A DNA stretch of 64,000 nucleotides, taken from positions 44,989,441 to 45,053,440 of the forward strand of contig CM042012.1 of assembly GCA_023525715.1 (NCBI GenBank). Reading direction: 5' to 3'. The notes below the pieces were generated by a model that had not been told where the DNA came from, did not search any database, and saw only the letters and a list, made by a program, of their open reading frames with translations. Position numbers and translations under genes: made by a program. This document shows positions 28,740 to 40,148 of the stretch, in pieces. This DNA is from Cichorium intybus. Taxonomy: Eukaryota; Streptophyta; Magnoliopsida; Asterales; Asteraceae. Numbering within the stretch: position 1 is the first letter of the stretch; every line of letters begins with the position of its first letter.

Positions 28740-30225
28740 ATGGAAAACAGATCTTCAATGGGCGATCTGTCGAACCCTGGACCTGGTTTTCCGCAAGGAG
28801 AGGGTACTTCAAACCAAGCATTCTTAATAGAGTTCGGTGACTCTAACATTCTAGACATCTATTATCCATACTTCGATTACCTTTCTAATGTTTTATTTGA
28901 TTTTGAATTATGGTACAGTCTTCCAGATATACTACCAATAGAGCAACTCCACGGTGAGCCGGAAATTTTTCCTGAGTTGAACATTAACTCAGATGATCCG
29001 GGGCATGCATCTGACTTTGCACTTGATCAGACTCCATGCCTTCTACCAGGTTAAATTCTTTTGAATGATCCATTTATAAGTATTCTATTTTGTTTTATCA
29101 TTTGACATGTGTTATTTGTAGACCCATTTGTGGATGGTCTAACTGAGTACAATCCATTCATCGACGTACCCTCAATGAGCAGTGAGATCATCCCCATGAA
29201 TCAAGGATTCATGGCTGACATTCAAAATGACAATCAATTAAAGACGATTGATAACATCAATTTTGATATGAATCCCGAGTTTGGGGTTGGTTTTCAATAC
29301 CAAAATCACCTTCAGGTGATTCAAAGGAATCTAGAAGGATTTCAGAATCCTGAGATTTTAGTTGAAAACCAACAATTATTACCGATAGAGGCCACTAATT
29401 TTGATGAATCAATGTCCATCTTTGGGTCAGAAAATCAGGATCATGTTCAAATGATCCAGAATGATAACAATACAATTGGATTTGAATCTTCTAGTTCAGA
29501 AAACATAGCAGGTGGCAGTGGAAGAGGTTTCAGACATTTATTAAGTAGGGAAATAATAGCTGAACACTTTAACGAACCAATTGAGAAAGCTGCGAAGGAA
29601 CTCAACATTGGAACGACACAATTAAAAAAACGCTGTAGAGAATTAGGTATCAATCATTGGCCCCAACGACAACTTACGAGTTTGCAAACCCTTATTGATC
29701 GTGCTGAGGTAAAGAACTACATTTTTTTAATTCCTTTATATCATAAGGTTGAAATTACTAAAATTATTTGTGCCACAGGAATTTGGTAATGAATTTATTA
29801 AGGCAACAGAATTATCGGGAGATTTAATACCCAACCTAAAAAAAGGAAAAAGAAGCGATAATTGTGTATTTAGGAAAATAAAATTTCTGGAAAAGGGGGA
29901 AACTTCATCAAGAACTCATACACAGCAGCAATCTCTGCCATCTAACTCTGGTATGAGTAGTATTAATCCTGGTTTACTCGAGCCTAGGAGTAAGGATAAT
30001 TTTGGAGGCTTTGTAGGCGACCTAGCCTGGTTTCCTCCTTCTTATAGCTATCCCCAACTGGTTCCGAATTGGAATCCTTCCTCATCACTTCCCTACTTAC
30101 ACACTCCCCAAACGAGTCGATTTTTAGCCCATAATCATGGGGTTACGGGTTCCAACCCTATTGAGACCCCATACCTTGGAGCTCCTCCTCCAATAACCGG
30201 AAGCATACCCCTTCCAAATCCTTAA
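28740..30225 (+). CDS. RWP-RK domain transcription factor (RKD/NLP-related)
   Basis: Three exons, 28740-29049, 29122-29708 and 29779-30225, with GT-AG introns of 72 and 70 bases, join in phase to 447 residues. Residues 1-239 are acidic and Asn/Gln-rich. The RWP-RK DNA-binding domain is at about 240-299: RHLLSREIIAEHFNEPIEKA, AKELNIGTTQLKKRCRELGI, then HWPQRQLTSLQTLI. The signature usually read as RWPxRK is HWPQRQ (282-287), with both basic ends changed. The rest is Ser/Pro-rich. Family members control nitrogen responses (NLP) or egg-cell and gametophyte identity (RKD); which group this belongs to I cannot say. The gene lies antisense inside an LTR retrotransposon and keeps both introns and a TATA box. 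The TAA at 30223-30225 is followed by 26 more in-frame codons. Product identity is firm; activity is not. Confidence 0.9.
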
Positions 30226-30306
30226 GAAGGTACAAGTCAACGTAATGATGACAAAGAGTGGAGTGTAGAAGATATTTTCTCACATCTTTCTGATTCTCCA
30301 GTTTAG
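30226..30306 (+). other. In-frame extension after the RWP-RK stop codon
   Basis: Reading straight on from the TAA gives 26 open codons to a TAG at 30304-30306. They end EWSVEDIFSHLSDSPV, an acidic-amphipathic stretch that looks protein-like. It may be the original C-terminus, cut off by a point mutation. Confidence 0.5.
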
Positions 30307-31832
30307 GTTAGTAGTTCTGTAAACTTTTCTTAATGTATTAATATAAAGTTATAGTAATGAATTAAATATATCGACGTGTTACTATAATTTTAATGATTTC
30401 ATCGATTCTATACAATATTCATGTTGTTCCCTTGATTTTGTATTCCTCCCCCACTTGGACTAAAGTCCAAGTCTGTTTCTTCGATTTATAATTTTTTTTA
30501 CAAGCCCTTACTCTCGAACGAAAACCAAGCCCACTCTGCTCAGCCAACAACTTGCATTAGGGGCAAACACCATCTCAATAAACATGTTTCGATAATGTAG
30601 AGACGTTTACATCAACCACCATATGTTACTCATCCGCTTGCGACCCTAGTCAACACCTCTATCGTCAGTTTCCTCAATCACGAGCGAGTGATCCAGACTC
30701 TCAACCCACACGACTTGATCAATCACTCAAGCAAGATCAATACAAGGGTATGTAGCCCCTATTACACAACACTAGGCATGTACAGAGTCGACTCAAAAAT
30801 ACCCGCTATCATCTCAGGCGCCGCTTGCACCTCTTTGACAGTGAGTTGGAAAACTCACCCTTGCATCCTCTAGTCCCTGTCTGACTTGTGCACCCATTAG
30901 TTGCATGAAAAATAGCTACCACAATAGCATTTTGAGATTCTCCCTTTCAACAGTCTTTAAGCTCAGTATTCAACTTAAGCATGATCGGTCCAACCAAACT
31001 GCTATGATCGCATCTTAATTGTTCCTACTGAACCTCACAATCAACATTCAAAAATCGAATGGATAAAAGTTTACCACATTACACTAGCATTTAAGTTAAT
31101 TATGCTAGACACTCACATACTCAGCTCCTTGGATCCTTCGTGACGAACTCCCGACTCGAACGTGGATCCTGTGCTTTCGATAGTAGGAGCTCTACTACTA
31201 CCTTCCACACCTATCCATGTTCGTTCCAAGACCTGTCTCGAAATATCCAATTCGCTTCTTACCGATAATTTTAACACATATGCCCTTACAAGGCATATGT
31301 CAACCCTTCTAGGAATACTTGGAATCCCACCCCCACCCTGCTATTCTAACTAAGACGGAACTTCCTCCAGTGATGACAGGTTGTTTCGCGAACGTAGTTG
31401 TATACAATATCGAACTAAACAGTCTTTCAAATAAGAGAATCTTCCCTAAGGCAACAACCAAACAAGGAACATGCAATAAGGTCAACTCACACATTCTATG
31501 ACTATTCAGTCCATATTGTATACAACTTAGTGGAAATCTCTAAGCAACCTATCGGCACTAGCATACAGTTCTATTAGCAAATAGCAGATAATAATACAAC
31601 AATGTGTGATCTCTACCAGGCATTTCAGCAAACATATACCATATGTTTTTTTAACATCCACAATATTAAATACTTAACCCTTTTCTCATACTGGCGTCGG
31701 CTGGCGGTACACACTGTGTCTTCAGTTCACCCTTCATAAAACATCCTTCTTTCGTAAAAATGTTTTAAGAAAACTCTTAAGCCTCAACTTGAGTCCAGAA
31801 CTCACTAAGTGAGCCTGATTCTCTCAAGCTGT
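30307..31832 (-). pseudogene. Decayed gag-protease region of the host retroelement
   Basis: No open frame remains. On the minus strand about 30860-30760 reads LTVKEVQAAPEMIAGIFES, resembling the segment before the chromovirus (Tekay/Del-type) protease, where family members read APEVVAGMF. A second copy of the polypurine-tract core lies at 30446-30456. The remainder (31150-31800) is presumed leader and gag relic, not recognisable in detail. Confidence 0.45.
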
Positions 31833-31844
31833 GCTCTGATACCA
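31833..31844 (-). promoter_or_regulatory. Primer binding site of the RWP-RK element
   Basis: TGGTATCAGAGC on the minus strand, an exact initiator tRNA-Met type site, three bases from the 5' LTR. Confidence 0.93.
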
Positions 31845-31847
31845 ACT

Positions 31848-33422
31848 TGTAACATCCCAAAATTTTAGGGTAAAATTAAAAAAATTTAAACGAAAACTTC
31901 AATACAAGAAAAGCCACTTAATTAATTTTCATAAAATTCCATAACTTATAAGTTTAATGAAAACACCCCAGGATTAATAGAAGTTAACGAAATCTCAATA
32001 TAGCGGAATATTAATTCAAAAACAGTCCTCCAATGAAGCAGCACAGTGTATACACGTCATGCCTTGCCATCCATGGTACCTGATGTACCTGAAACAATAG
32101 TTTATATAGGGAAAGGGTAAGCACGAAGCTTAGTGAGTTCCTCAAAATACCATACGATCCATCACATAACATACAACACATCATAACCATTCATATGTCT
32201 GTGAGACTCGCGGGCTATCCCTGTTCTGCTGAAGACTCACGGGTAATTCCCATTCTTGTCTTATCGCTCACAGGCTTCTCCCGTTCCGTCTAATGACTCG
32301 CAGGCTATTCCCGTTCCGCCTATTGGCTCGCGGGCTATCCCGTTCCGTCTAATGACTCGCAGGCTATTCCCGTTCCGCCTATTGGCTCGCGGGCTATCCC
32401 GTTCCGTCCACAAACAATCATTATCATAGCAATAATTCATACAATTATCATAACAGGTAAGATCACCTTAGTCTAACATATCTTCCTTCCTACACATGCA
32501 ATATCACCTATAGTATAGTGAGAAGACTCACCTGATTATAGTTGACTATATCGTTTATCTTTCTCGGCTTTGTATTTCCTTCAACTTTAACTGTTAACAT
32601 AATAAGAAATCTATCATTTCTTAATCCTTAACTATATTATAGTCGCATCATTAAACCCTTAAATAATTCCAATATGATACTCCATGATTTATCAAGTAAA
32701 GAACGGCCAGGTAGAAGATTAGATGGGGTGGCAGGATCCTTTCAGCATTTTAGCCTTTCGGAAAATCCAACAACCAGATCCCAAGTAATCGGCCTAGTCA
32801 CCGTCCTCGTAAGTAAATCAATCGGTATTATATTCAGAAATTACGAATTGTTATAATAACGACATTTTAAGGTTTTTGTTTACTATTGTTAGAAATTAGT
32901 ATGATATAACATATGTTATACTTATTAAATATAATTTTGTTGAAATTAAAGGCCTTCTAGAATCAGTCTGTTCAAGACTGGTTTAGCCGATCTTAAACCC
33001 ATTAAATTCACGTTTTTATTTGATATTCAGAAAATTCATCTCAATACCTTTCCAGGGATGTATTTTACGTATTTATACGATTTTTCTATGATTTATTATG
33101 AATTTTTGAAAACAGACTATCTAATCTGTTAATTCCGAACTAATCAGTAAAGATTGCATTTTTTACCATAGATAATCTCATTTTCAAGTTTACTATTATT
33201 TTTGGTAATTGTACTAGACTCAATTTGTAAACTTTGTGCATTGGTTTGAGGTCCAAACAATTTTCCTAGAATTAATTATGATTTTTCTAAAAACGACACA
33301 AAATGCTGATTTTATATGAAAGTGTAACTAAAGTTTTTCTTAGCTTTATAACTACTAAAAATCATATAATTCCTAACACTCTTATTTTAAGTATATGTTA
33401 TAATCAGGATACGGGTCTTACA
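31848..33422 (-). repeat. 5' LTR of the RWP-RK element (1575 bp)
   Basis: Same ends as 26019-27865. It lacks one block of about 272 bp (present at about 27100-27371 in the partner) and otherwise shows very few differences by eye. Confidence 0.93.
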
Positions 33423-33427
33423 CCAAC

Positions 33428-33823
33428 CTAGAAGTTGGACTCTTCTTGGTCGTCTAGCCTGGGTCTGACTAGGGAGGCCACTCGCTTGTCTGGTACTGTG
33501 AGTAACTCCAACATTGAACAGTGTATCTGCAAGGTTGCTGATGGCCATTTTTCAGATGCTTTGAAAGCTTTGAGCTCTTCTGGTGTTGGTCTATTCAATG
33601 GTGATACCATGAAGGTTTTGGAGTCTAAACATCCGCTCAAGCCACCTTCGTTTATGACGAGCACCTTATTTACTAACCCTCCCCTTGTAGCGACTACTGA
33701 TAGTATATTAGGTTATGTTAAATCATTCCGTAAAGATACTCCATGTTGGAGGGACGACTTGAGGGCGCGACATATTTTGGATGCTCTTTGTGGCGAGGGT
33801 CTGCTGTAGCCATAACCCACAGA
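33428..33823 (+). pseudogene. RT-like gene relic, part 1 (N-terminal segment)
   Basis: Open on the + strand from about 33432 to 33807. It contains CICKVADGHFSDALKALSSSG, FRKDTPCWRDDLRARHILDA and LCGEGLL. These resemble the segment before the catalytic core in plant stand-alone reverse-transcriptase-like genes with non-LTR-type motifs. The sequence stops at the ACAGA target site of the LARD and resumes at 43406 in the same order. The left end abuts the CCAAC site of the RWP-RK element. The DNA on the other side of that element does not continue the gene. Confidence 0.65.
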
Positions 33824-36800
33824 TGTGACACCCCATTTCTACTGTTTGCAAATACTATGATTTTTCATATAAATACATGAATACAAAAATACGGTTTATC
33901 AAAAACCGATAATTTTTATACTTAAAAACAATGGGTGTTACAAATTCATACCAAAACTAACCATAGTAAGCAAGAAGGATTAAACCTTGAGTCCAGGATA
34001 GGAGCTAACTCGAGCTCCACTCTAGCTAAAACTTCATCCAATTTTGACATAGCTCTTAAACCTGGAATACATGGCAAAACATACATACGTAAGACAATAA
34101 TGTCTCGTGAGTTACATGAGTTTAAGACTCAACTTTAAACTTCTTTTTTTTATAAAATTTATAATATAAACTTCTGTCAAAACTTCATAGCAATAACATA
34201 CTATTATTCTTTGCTTTTCGAAGTCATTTCATAACATACTTTACAAAAATAACATTTTTAAAAACCTTATAGTAGTAACATACTATAACTCTTTACTTTT
34301 CAAAATCACTTCATAATATACTTTACAAAAATAGCTTCTTTCTTACTTTCTTTGACTGGTTTTATAAGCTTGCTGGATTTTTATACTTAAGGCTTTAATC
34401 ACCATAAGTGATACCCCAAGTCTCTATGGCTAGAAAGAACGGATCAATCCTCACCATAGAAGTGCTGAGGCAATCTACTTCGCGATGGGGATTTTTCCCC
34501 AGTAGACTCCTTACCTAACCCGGGTAGGTTGGAACAAAGTTCCCTTACTAACACTGCTTGCTACAATTGCCAATCATACAAAACATCTTCTGCTTACTTT
34601 TACATTACTTACTTGCATAGTGGCTAATTGCCAAACTTCACCATTTCTTGTCTTTATGGCTAAATGCCAAATTCATAACTTTCGTTTCACATAAACTATA
34701 CGTTTAAAACATGTCTTTATAACAATTTAGGCTTAATGCCAAATCATATCTTCCAAACATCTTATGGCTATATGCCCTTTCATACTTGAAAACATATACA
34801 ATTTGTAACCAAAACATACTTCTTAAACATATAGTGGCTATATGCCTATCCATACTTCCAAACATGTATAACTTGTATTCAAAATATACTTTTCACATAA
34901 TTGATTTATAGACCAAAACATACTTTCACATAATTGGTTCATAGACCAAAACATAACTTCAAATATAGCATTATACTTTCACAAACAAGTTAGAAAATAT
35001 TTAATTCTTGCTTATATTTTCACACATAAAATATTATATGAAATCTGAAAATACTTACTTGCCATGTACCCCAAAATAGGAAAAATGTCTCATGTACTCA
35101 CCTTGTCTAGTTAGAGAAGTCTAACTAGAATCACTTCTTCCCGTTGTGTTTTCCTTTCCTTCAACTTTACTCCTTAATACCTAAGGAGTTCATTTAACAT
35201 TCTAGTTAATACAAGCTAGGACTTAGTAACAATTAATGACCTCTTAATCTACATCGTAATAGATTAATATCACATTATTTACTCATTTTTAGATTTTGAT
35301 ATCCAAGACGCATGGTCAAAGAATTGACCATAACTCCCAACTCAGAAACCCGAATGGCACAAACTCAAACATTCTGAAAAGTAGACATAATACATGACAA
35401 GTCTCGAGAAGGTACCAAGACTTGAATCACACTCTAAGACCTTAGAAAATAAGTAACAAGATTGACAGTGCAATCTGTCACAAATCTGGATTAACGGAGG
35501 AATCACCAATTCCATTCCACTTGGGAATGGAATCAAGGAAAACCCTCTTACATAGGCATACTAGATATAACCAAGAGACTATCCTCCGGAATTCAGACCC
35601 AAAAGACAAACCATTTAAGAATTAAAAATCATACAATATGAAGGAAATGAGCAGCAACATTTCTGTCACAACTCAGCATAGGTTGACAAGATTTGTCCAA
35701 CAACCTGACTTCTGAAAGGAAATAAGTCAAGCCTTTTGGATGAGTTACACTAGACATGAAGATAAAGCTCTCATCCAAAAATCAAACTCAAAGCATAAGC
35801 CAACTGAGAATTAAAAATCGTGCAACAAGGACAATGTACACAACAACAATTCTGGTTCAGTCAAAGAGAAGGCATTGGAACCCCAGCTTCCTAATGGAAT
35901 TGGATCAAGCCCTCTGGATGGAGCACATTAGACAGGAGGATGGACTTTCCCTAAATGTTTCAGACCTAAAATATGAACCATTTGGGAATTGAAAATTCCA
36001 CAAGTTGACCTAGATGTGCAGCAACCAATTTGTGGAGGTCGGATTGCACATACCAAAGTCCAAACCAAAACAATGAACTGAGTCAATCCCTTTTGGTCGA
36101 GTATGGCTTATGAAAAGGTTCTTCTCCACACAAAATTTCAGAACAATCCAGTGAACACACGATTTTACAAGAATTTCACAACACAATTGGACACAGAAAT
36201 CATACTCAGGGAAATCGGGTTCAAAACCCTGGAAAACGACTGAATGAGGTCTGAACCCCAACTGATAAACTGAAGAAGACATCGAGACAAAACCATGGGC
36301 ACTGGAATCGCCTGATTTGGACAGCGTATGATTTTTCTACGAATTATACAACATTGGACAAATTTCCATCCGAAAATCAAACTTGATCATAAACCCCCAA
36401 ATTCTAGGGTTCTTGAGCTAAAATTCTCAAAATTAACAAAACCTTTGAATAATTTGTATAATCTTGACATAACCTCATGTACAGAATTTGAAAATCATGT
36501 AGCTCACTTGGAATCATAACTGAAACTGAAATTTAAGTTCATCCCGTGAAGAACCAACTCAAGAACTTAAGCTAGATGATCTTTACTAACCTTAATTGCT
36601 TGAAACTTCCAATTTCCAAGCTTCAAACCCGTTTTCCACCTTCAATCTCCACAAGGACTGCATAAACCGTGCACAAGAAATTCTCCCGAGGCTTCTACAC
36701 ATTTCTGAACATATGGGAGATATTTCTTTATTTTTATATTTTTAGATTTTACAGTTTAGTCCCTCAAGTTTCCTTTCTTGGACTTTGACCACCAAAGCCA

Positions 36801-37084
36801 ATTATTTTTACATAGAATCTAATTTCTCACATTTTTAGTCCTAAAATTAGAAATAAACTTTAATGATAATTTCTGCATGTGGTCAAATGACCAATTTACC
36901 CTTTTTTATGGTAAAATGACCAAATTACCCTTACAAACATAATTTCTCACACTTTTACTCCAAACTCTTGGAATTTTACTACATCTCTTACTACATTATT
37001 TTAAAAACTTCCAATTTTTTTTTTTTTTTGGTCTTTACCTTAAGCATATCTCAATTAAAAATTCAAGATTTTTAGGTCGTTACA
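33824..37084 (-). repeat. 3' LTR of the LARD (3261 bp)
   Basis: Nearly identical to 40149-43405. Short open frames inside occur in both copies with no recognisable protein. Confidence 0.95.
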
Positions 37085-40000
37085 ACTACCTCCCCCTTAT
37101 TGGGATTCCGTCCTCGGAATCATCACACAACTATTAATTTAAGGGATCACTTCTCCCTCCTCTTCAACGGCTCTCAACTAGAGTTTGGTTACTAGTAGAT
37201 ACTTTCTTTTAGCAACACATAATCATATTCTTTATTCTTTTATCTTTTTAGATTTTTCCTTCTAGAGTTACTTTTTGTTCTTAACCAACTTTTAGAGATT
37301 TCTACTTTCAATTTATTATGAAGAATTTACATAGCCTTTTCCTCCTGAATATTTCTTTCAATTTTTCATAAGGTGCTCCATATTTCTGCTTCTTTTCCTC
37401 AAGAACTCACCCATCCCATATTTTCGTTACATTTCTTTTACCTCATTCCATTCATATATAAATCTTTTATTAAAGCGTATTTTACAAAGTAATTTCATAC
37501 TTTCATATTCTTCTCAAAAATAGCAACTTACTTTGTAATCCTTCTCATACGTTTGCCAAGCTCATGAGATTATATTAATCATATTCTTTACTTATAAAAC
37601 TTTTTCTCAAATACAATTTGGTAAAGCTTTGTATTTATACAACTTTATAAATACACAATATCTTTCTTTTAAAACAATACTTCGTTCTTTAATGGACATT
37701 TCACTTAAACATAACTTATTCATTCTTATTTTTCCCTTTTTCTCATATCTTTATTCATGCGTTATACATAATAGTTTCTTTCTTTATCTCTACTAGTGGC
37801 TCCCGGTTTATTAACATTTTTAAGAAATGCATTTTCTTCCTTTCGTTTCGCTTCATCTTCTTATTTTTCTGTTTGGGACAGAATCTGTCGAATCAGCATA
37901 TCTTTCACGAGAATCTGCATATCTCGTTCTGAAAGTGTTGAAACGACGTACCGCTTTTTATTTTAACAATTTAACATCATTAGCTTTCTTTCTATGTATA
38001 ATACACAATATTTGACCTTATAACTTGTACAGTTTTACTATTGAAGTTGGTCTATCATTTCAGTCAACTTCCTTCTTTCCTACTCTTGTCATTTATATGA
38101 CTAATTTTATACTTCATTTACTCCCGATTAGCTTTCATACGTTCACTATAAATTACTATCTTTTCCACTCTATATTTTACATGTATTATTTTCTATAAAT
38201 ACATATCCCGTACCATTTAGTACATATTATTACTTATGTTTTAGTACTTTCTTGTAGTTCTTATTTCTCACACTAGTGCTCAGTTTAGCACTTTATCTCC
38301 TACTTACTCTTTTTCTACCGGTCTTTCAATTGTTTACCATCAATGATTTGATTTTTCAAATAATATATCAAATCTCATACATTTTATGTATGATAATTCA
38401 TCTTTTCGTACTTATTACACTTTTCATGACGTTCTAACCATTCTTTTAGAATAATGTTCCACTTTACCATCTAGACTTATCTTGCATTCATTAAACTTTA
38501 TTTTCATATATTTTTCTTCCTTTACATTCTTTCTTCTTTACTAAGAAGAAATATAGCTAACATATTTTAACTGTCATTTACTTTTCAAACAAAATTAAAT
38601 TACTACTTTCATAGACAACTTAAGTTTTACCTTTTTCCATTCATTACCATTTACTTGTTTTGGCTAATGCCAAAAAATAACTTTTACCGTTCACCCCAAC
38701 TGCATCATAATAATACTTCCATAAAGACTTGCATTCCTGACCCAACAATTACTTGTTTTATCTCATCATACTTATTAAGCATACACTACTTTCATAATTA
38801 TATAGATTACTATCATCGTTTTTTATAGACATTCGATCTTTACATCTCATACATTTTACTTATAAACTTTTTAGGTTTTAAACCCAAAGTTTCTTTCACT
38901 GTATCTTTTACCATTTCTCTTTATGTGTCATAAAGCTACATGCCTAACACATCACATTATTCTTTCATTTAAACTTCATTTCTTTACACTCTTTACTTTT
39001 TCATATCTTAAGGAAATATACACCATACCTTTCTTTACAGTATTATATATTTCATATTTCATATAAGACTCACTTCTTATATACCTTTAGGTGGTACACA
39101 ACTCCCACTTATTTTCTCGTTATCTTTCGTTCTTTTGTATTTTGAAGTTATTTGTCAAATACATTATCTCACTTTTTATATTATATAATTTTCACATTTA
39201 CTCTTTCTTTCACATATATAAACATATATGTACACTCATATACGTATCTTTACATTTCATAATTATTAACCATGTACCGACCACTTCTCACAATTATGAA
39301 ACACTTTTACCTGTTATTCACATTCAGAAGTAGTAACTTCTCGTCTATTTATTTTGATTTTTCTTCAGTTAACATACTTCGTTATACTCTTTCATTACTG
39401 GTATTTCTTCTTTTATTTCATTCAGTTGGTTGCGGAATTTAATTCCTCTTTAAGTTGCTCTTATTCATACTTTTTCTCGACTCTGCAGACATATACTTTA
39501 ATGCATTTCAACCTGTTTAAGGAGTATTAACTATCTTATTGATTTCTTTTAATTTACCATACTAAGTGGTATATATCCACTGCATTATCTTTTAATACTT
39601 ATAATCTTACTTGTTCTTATTACATAGGCATATAACTCCTATGTTATCCTTACTACTTTCTTCAAAACCCTTACCCACCAGATTACCATAATTCCTTTAC
39701 GATTCCACCAGTCTCAATACATATCCTGTGATTATGATAATACGGGCCCATATTATCATAATCACCTATACATATTGATTCTGCTGTTACCACAAGGTCT
39801 CATGGGACACTGGTTCCCTTAACATATAACACCATTATAAGTACATGGTGATCACTACTAGAAATCTTACTGCTTTATAAACATAGCCTTTAATAAATTT
39901 AGACGGTTACAGAAAATATCGTATAATTTTTCTAACGGTCAGATTTTTTGCTCACTTTAAACGTTAACTTAACACTTCTTAGTGTTATAATAATATATCT

Positions 40001-40133
40001 ACATATTTTAAAAAATGCATAATGTCTTAATCATTTAAGACATCATATAGCATACTTTCATAAACTAACATTTATATAGCATGAGTTTAAGCCTAGGAGT
40101 GGAACAAGCCAATCCTAATTCGCTTAAACTATG
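37085..40133 (-). other. Non-coding internal domain of the LARD
   Basis: About 3.05 kb, strongly pyrimidine-rich on the + strand (long TTC, TTTAC and CAT runs). No open frame encodes a recognisable domain and no gag or pol trace is seen. It begins with the polypurine tract. Confidence 0.85.
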
Positions 40134-40145
40134 GCTCTGATACCA
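40134..40145 (-). promoter_or_regulatory. Primer binding site of the LARD
   Basis: TGGTATCAGAGC on the minus strand, three bases from the 5' LTR, identical to the site in the RWP-RK element. Confidence 0.93.
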
Positions 40146-40148
40146 ACT

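Larger units (their letters stand above)
26019..33422 (-). mobile_element. LTR retrotransposon carrying an antisense RWP-RK gene
   Basis: LTRs 26019-27865 and 31848-33422 run from TGTAACATCCC to ACGGGTCTTACA on the + strand. They are framed by a perfect 5-bp target duplication CCAAC (26014-26018 and 33423-33427). The PBS TGGTATCAGAGC (minus strand, 31844-31833) is three bases from the right LTR. The polypurine tract AAGTGGGGGAGACT (minus strand, 27879-27866) touches the left LTR. The element therefore reads right to left. The internal 4 kb has no intact gag or pol, only weak relics, and contains a complete multi-exon plant gene on the opposite strand. By eye the LTRs differ at only a few positions plus one 272-bp deletion, so the insertion is recent. 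Confidence 0.93.

Noticed and set aside
35756..36519. Several 60-90-codon frames present in both LARD LTRs
   Set aside because: Duplicated only because LTRs are duplicated. No recognisable protein.
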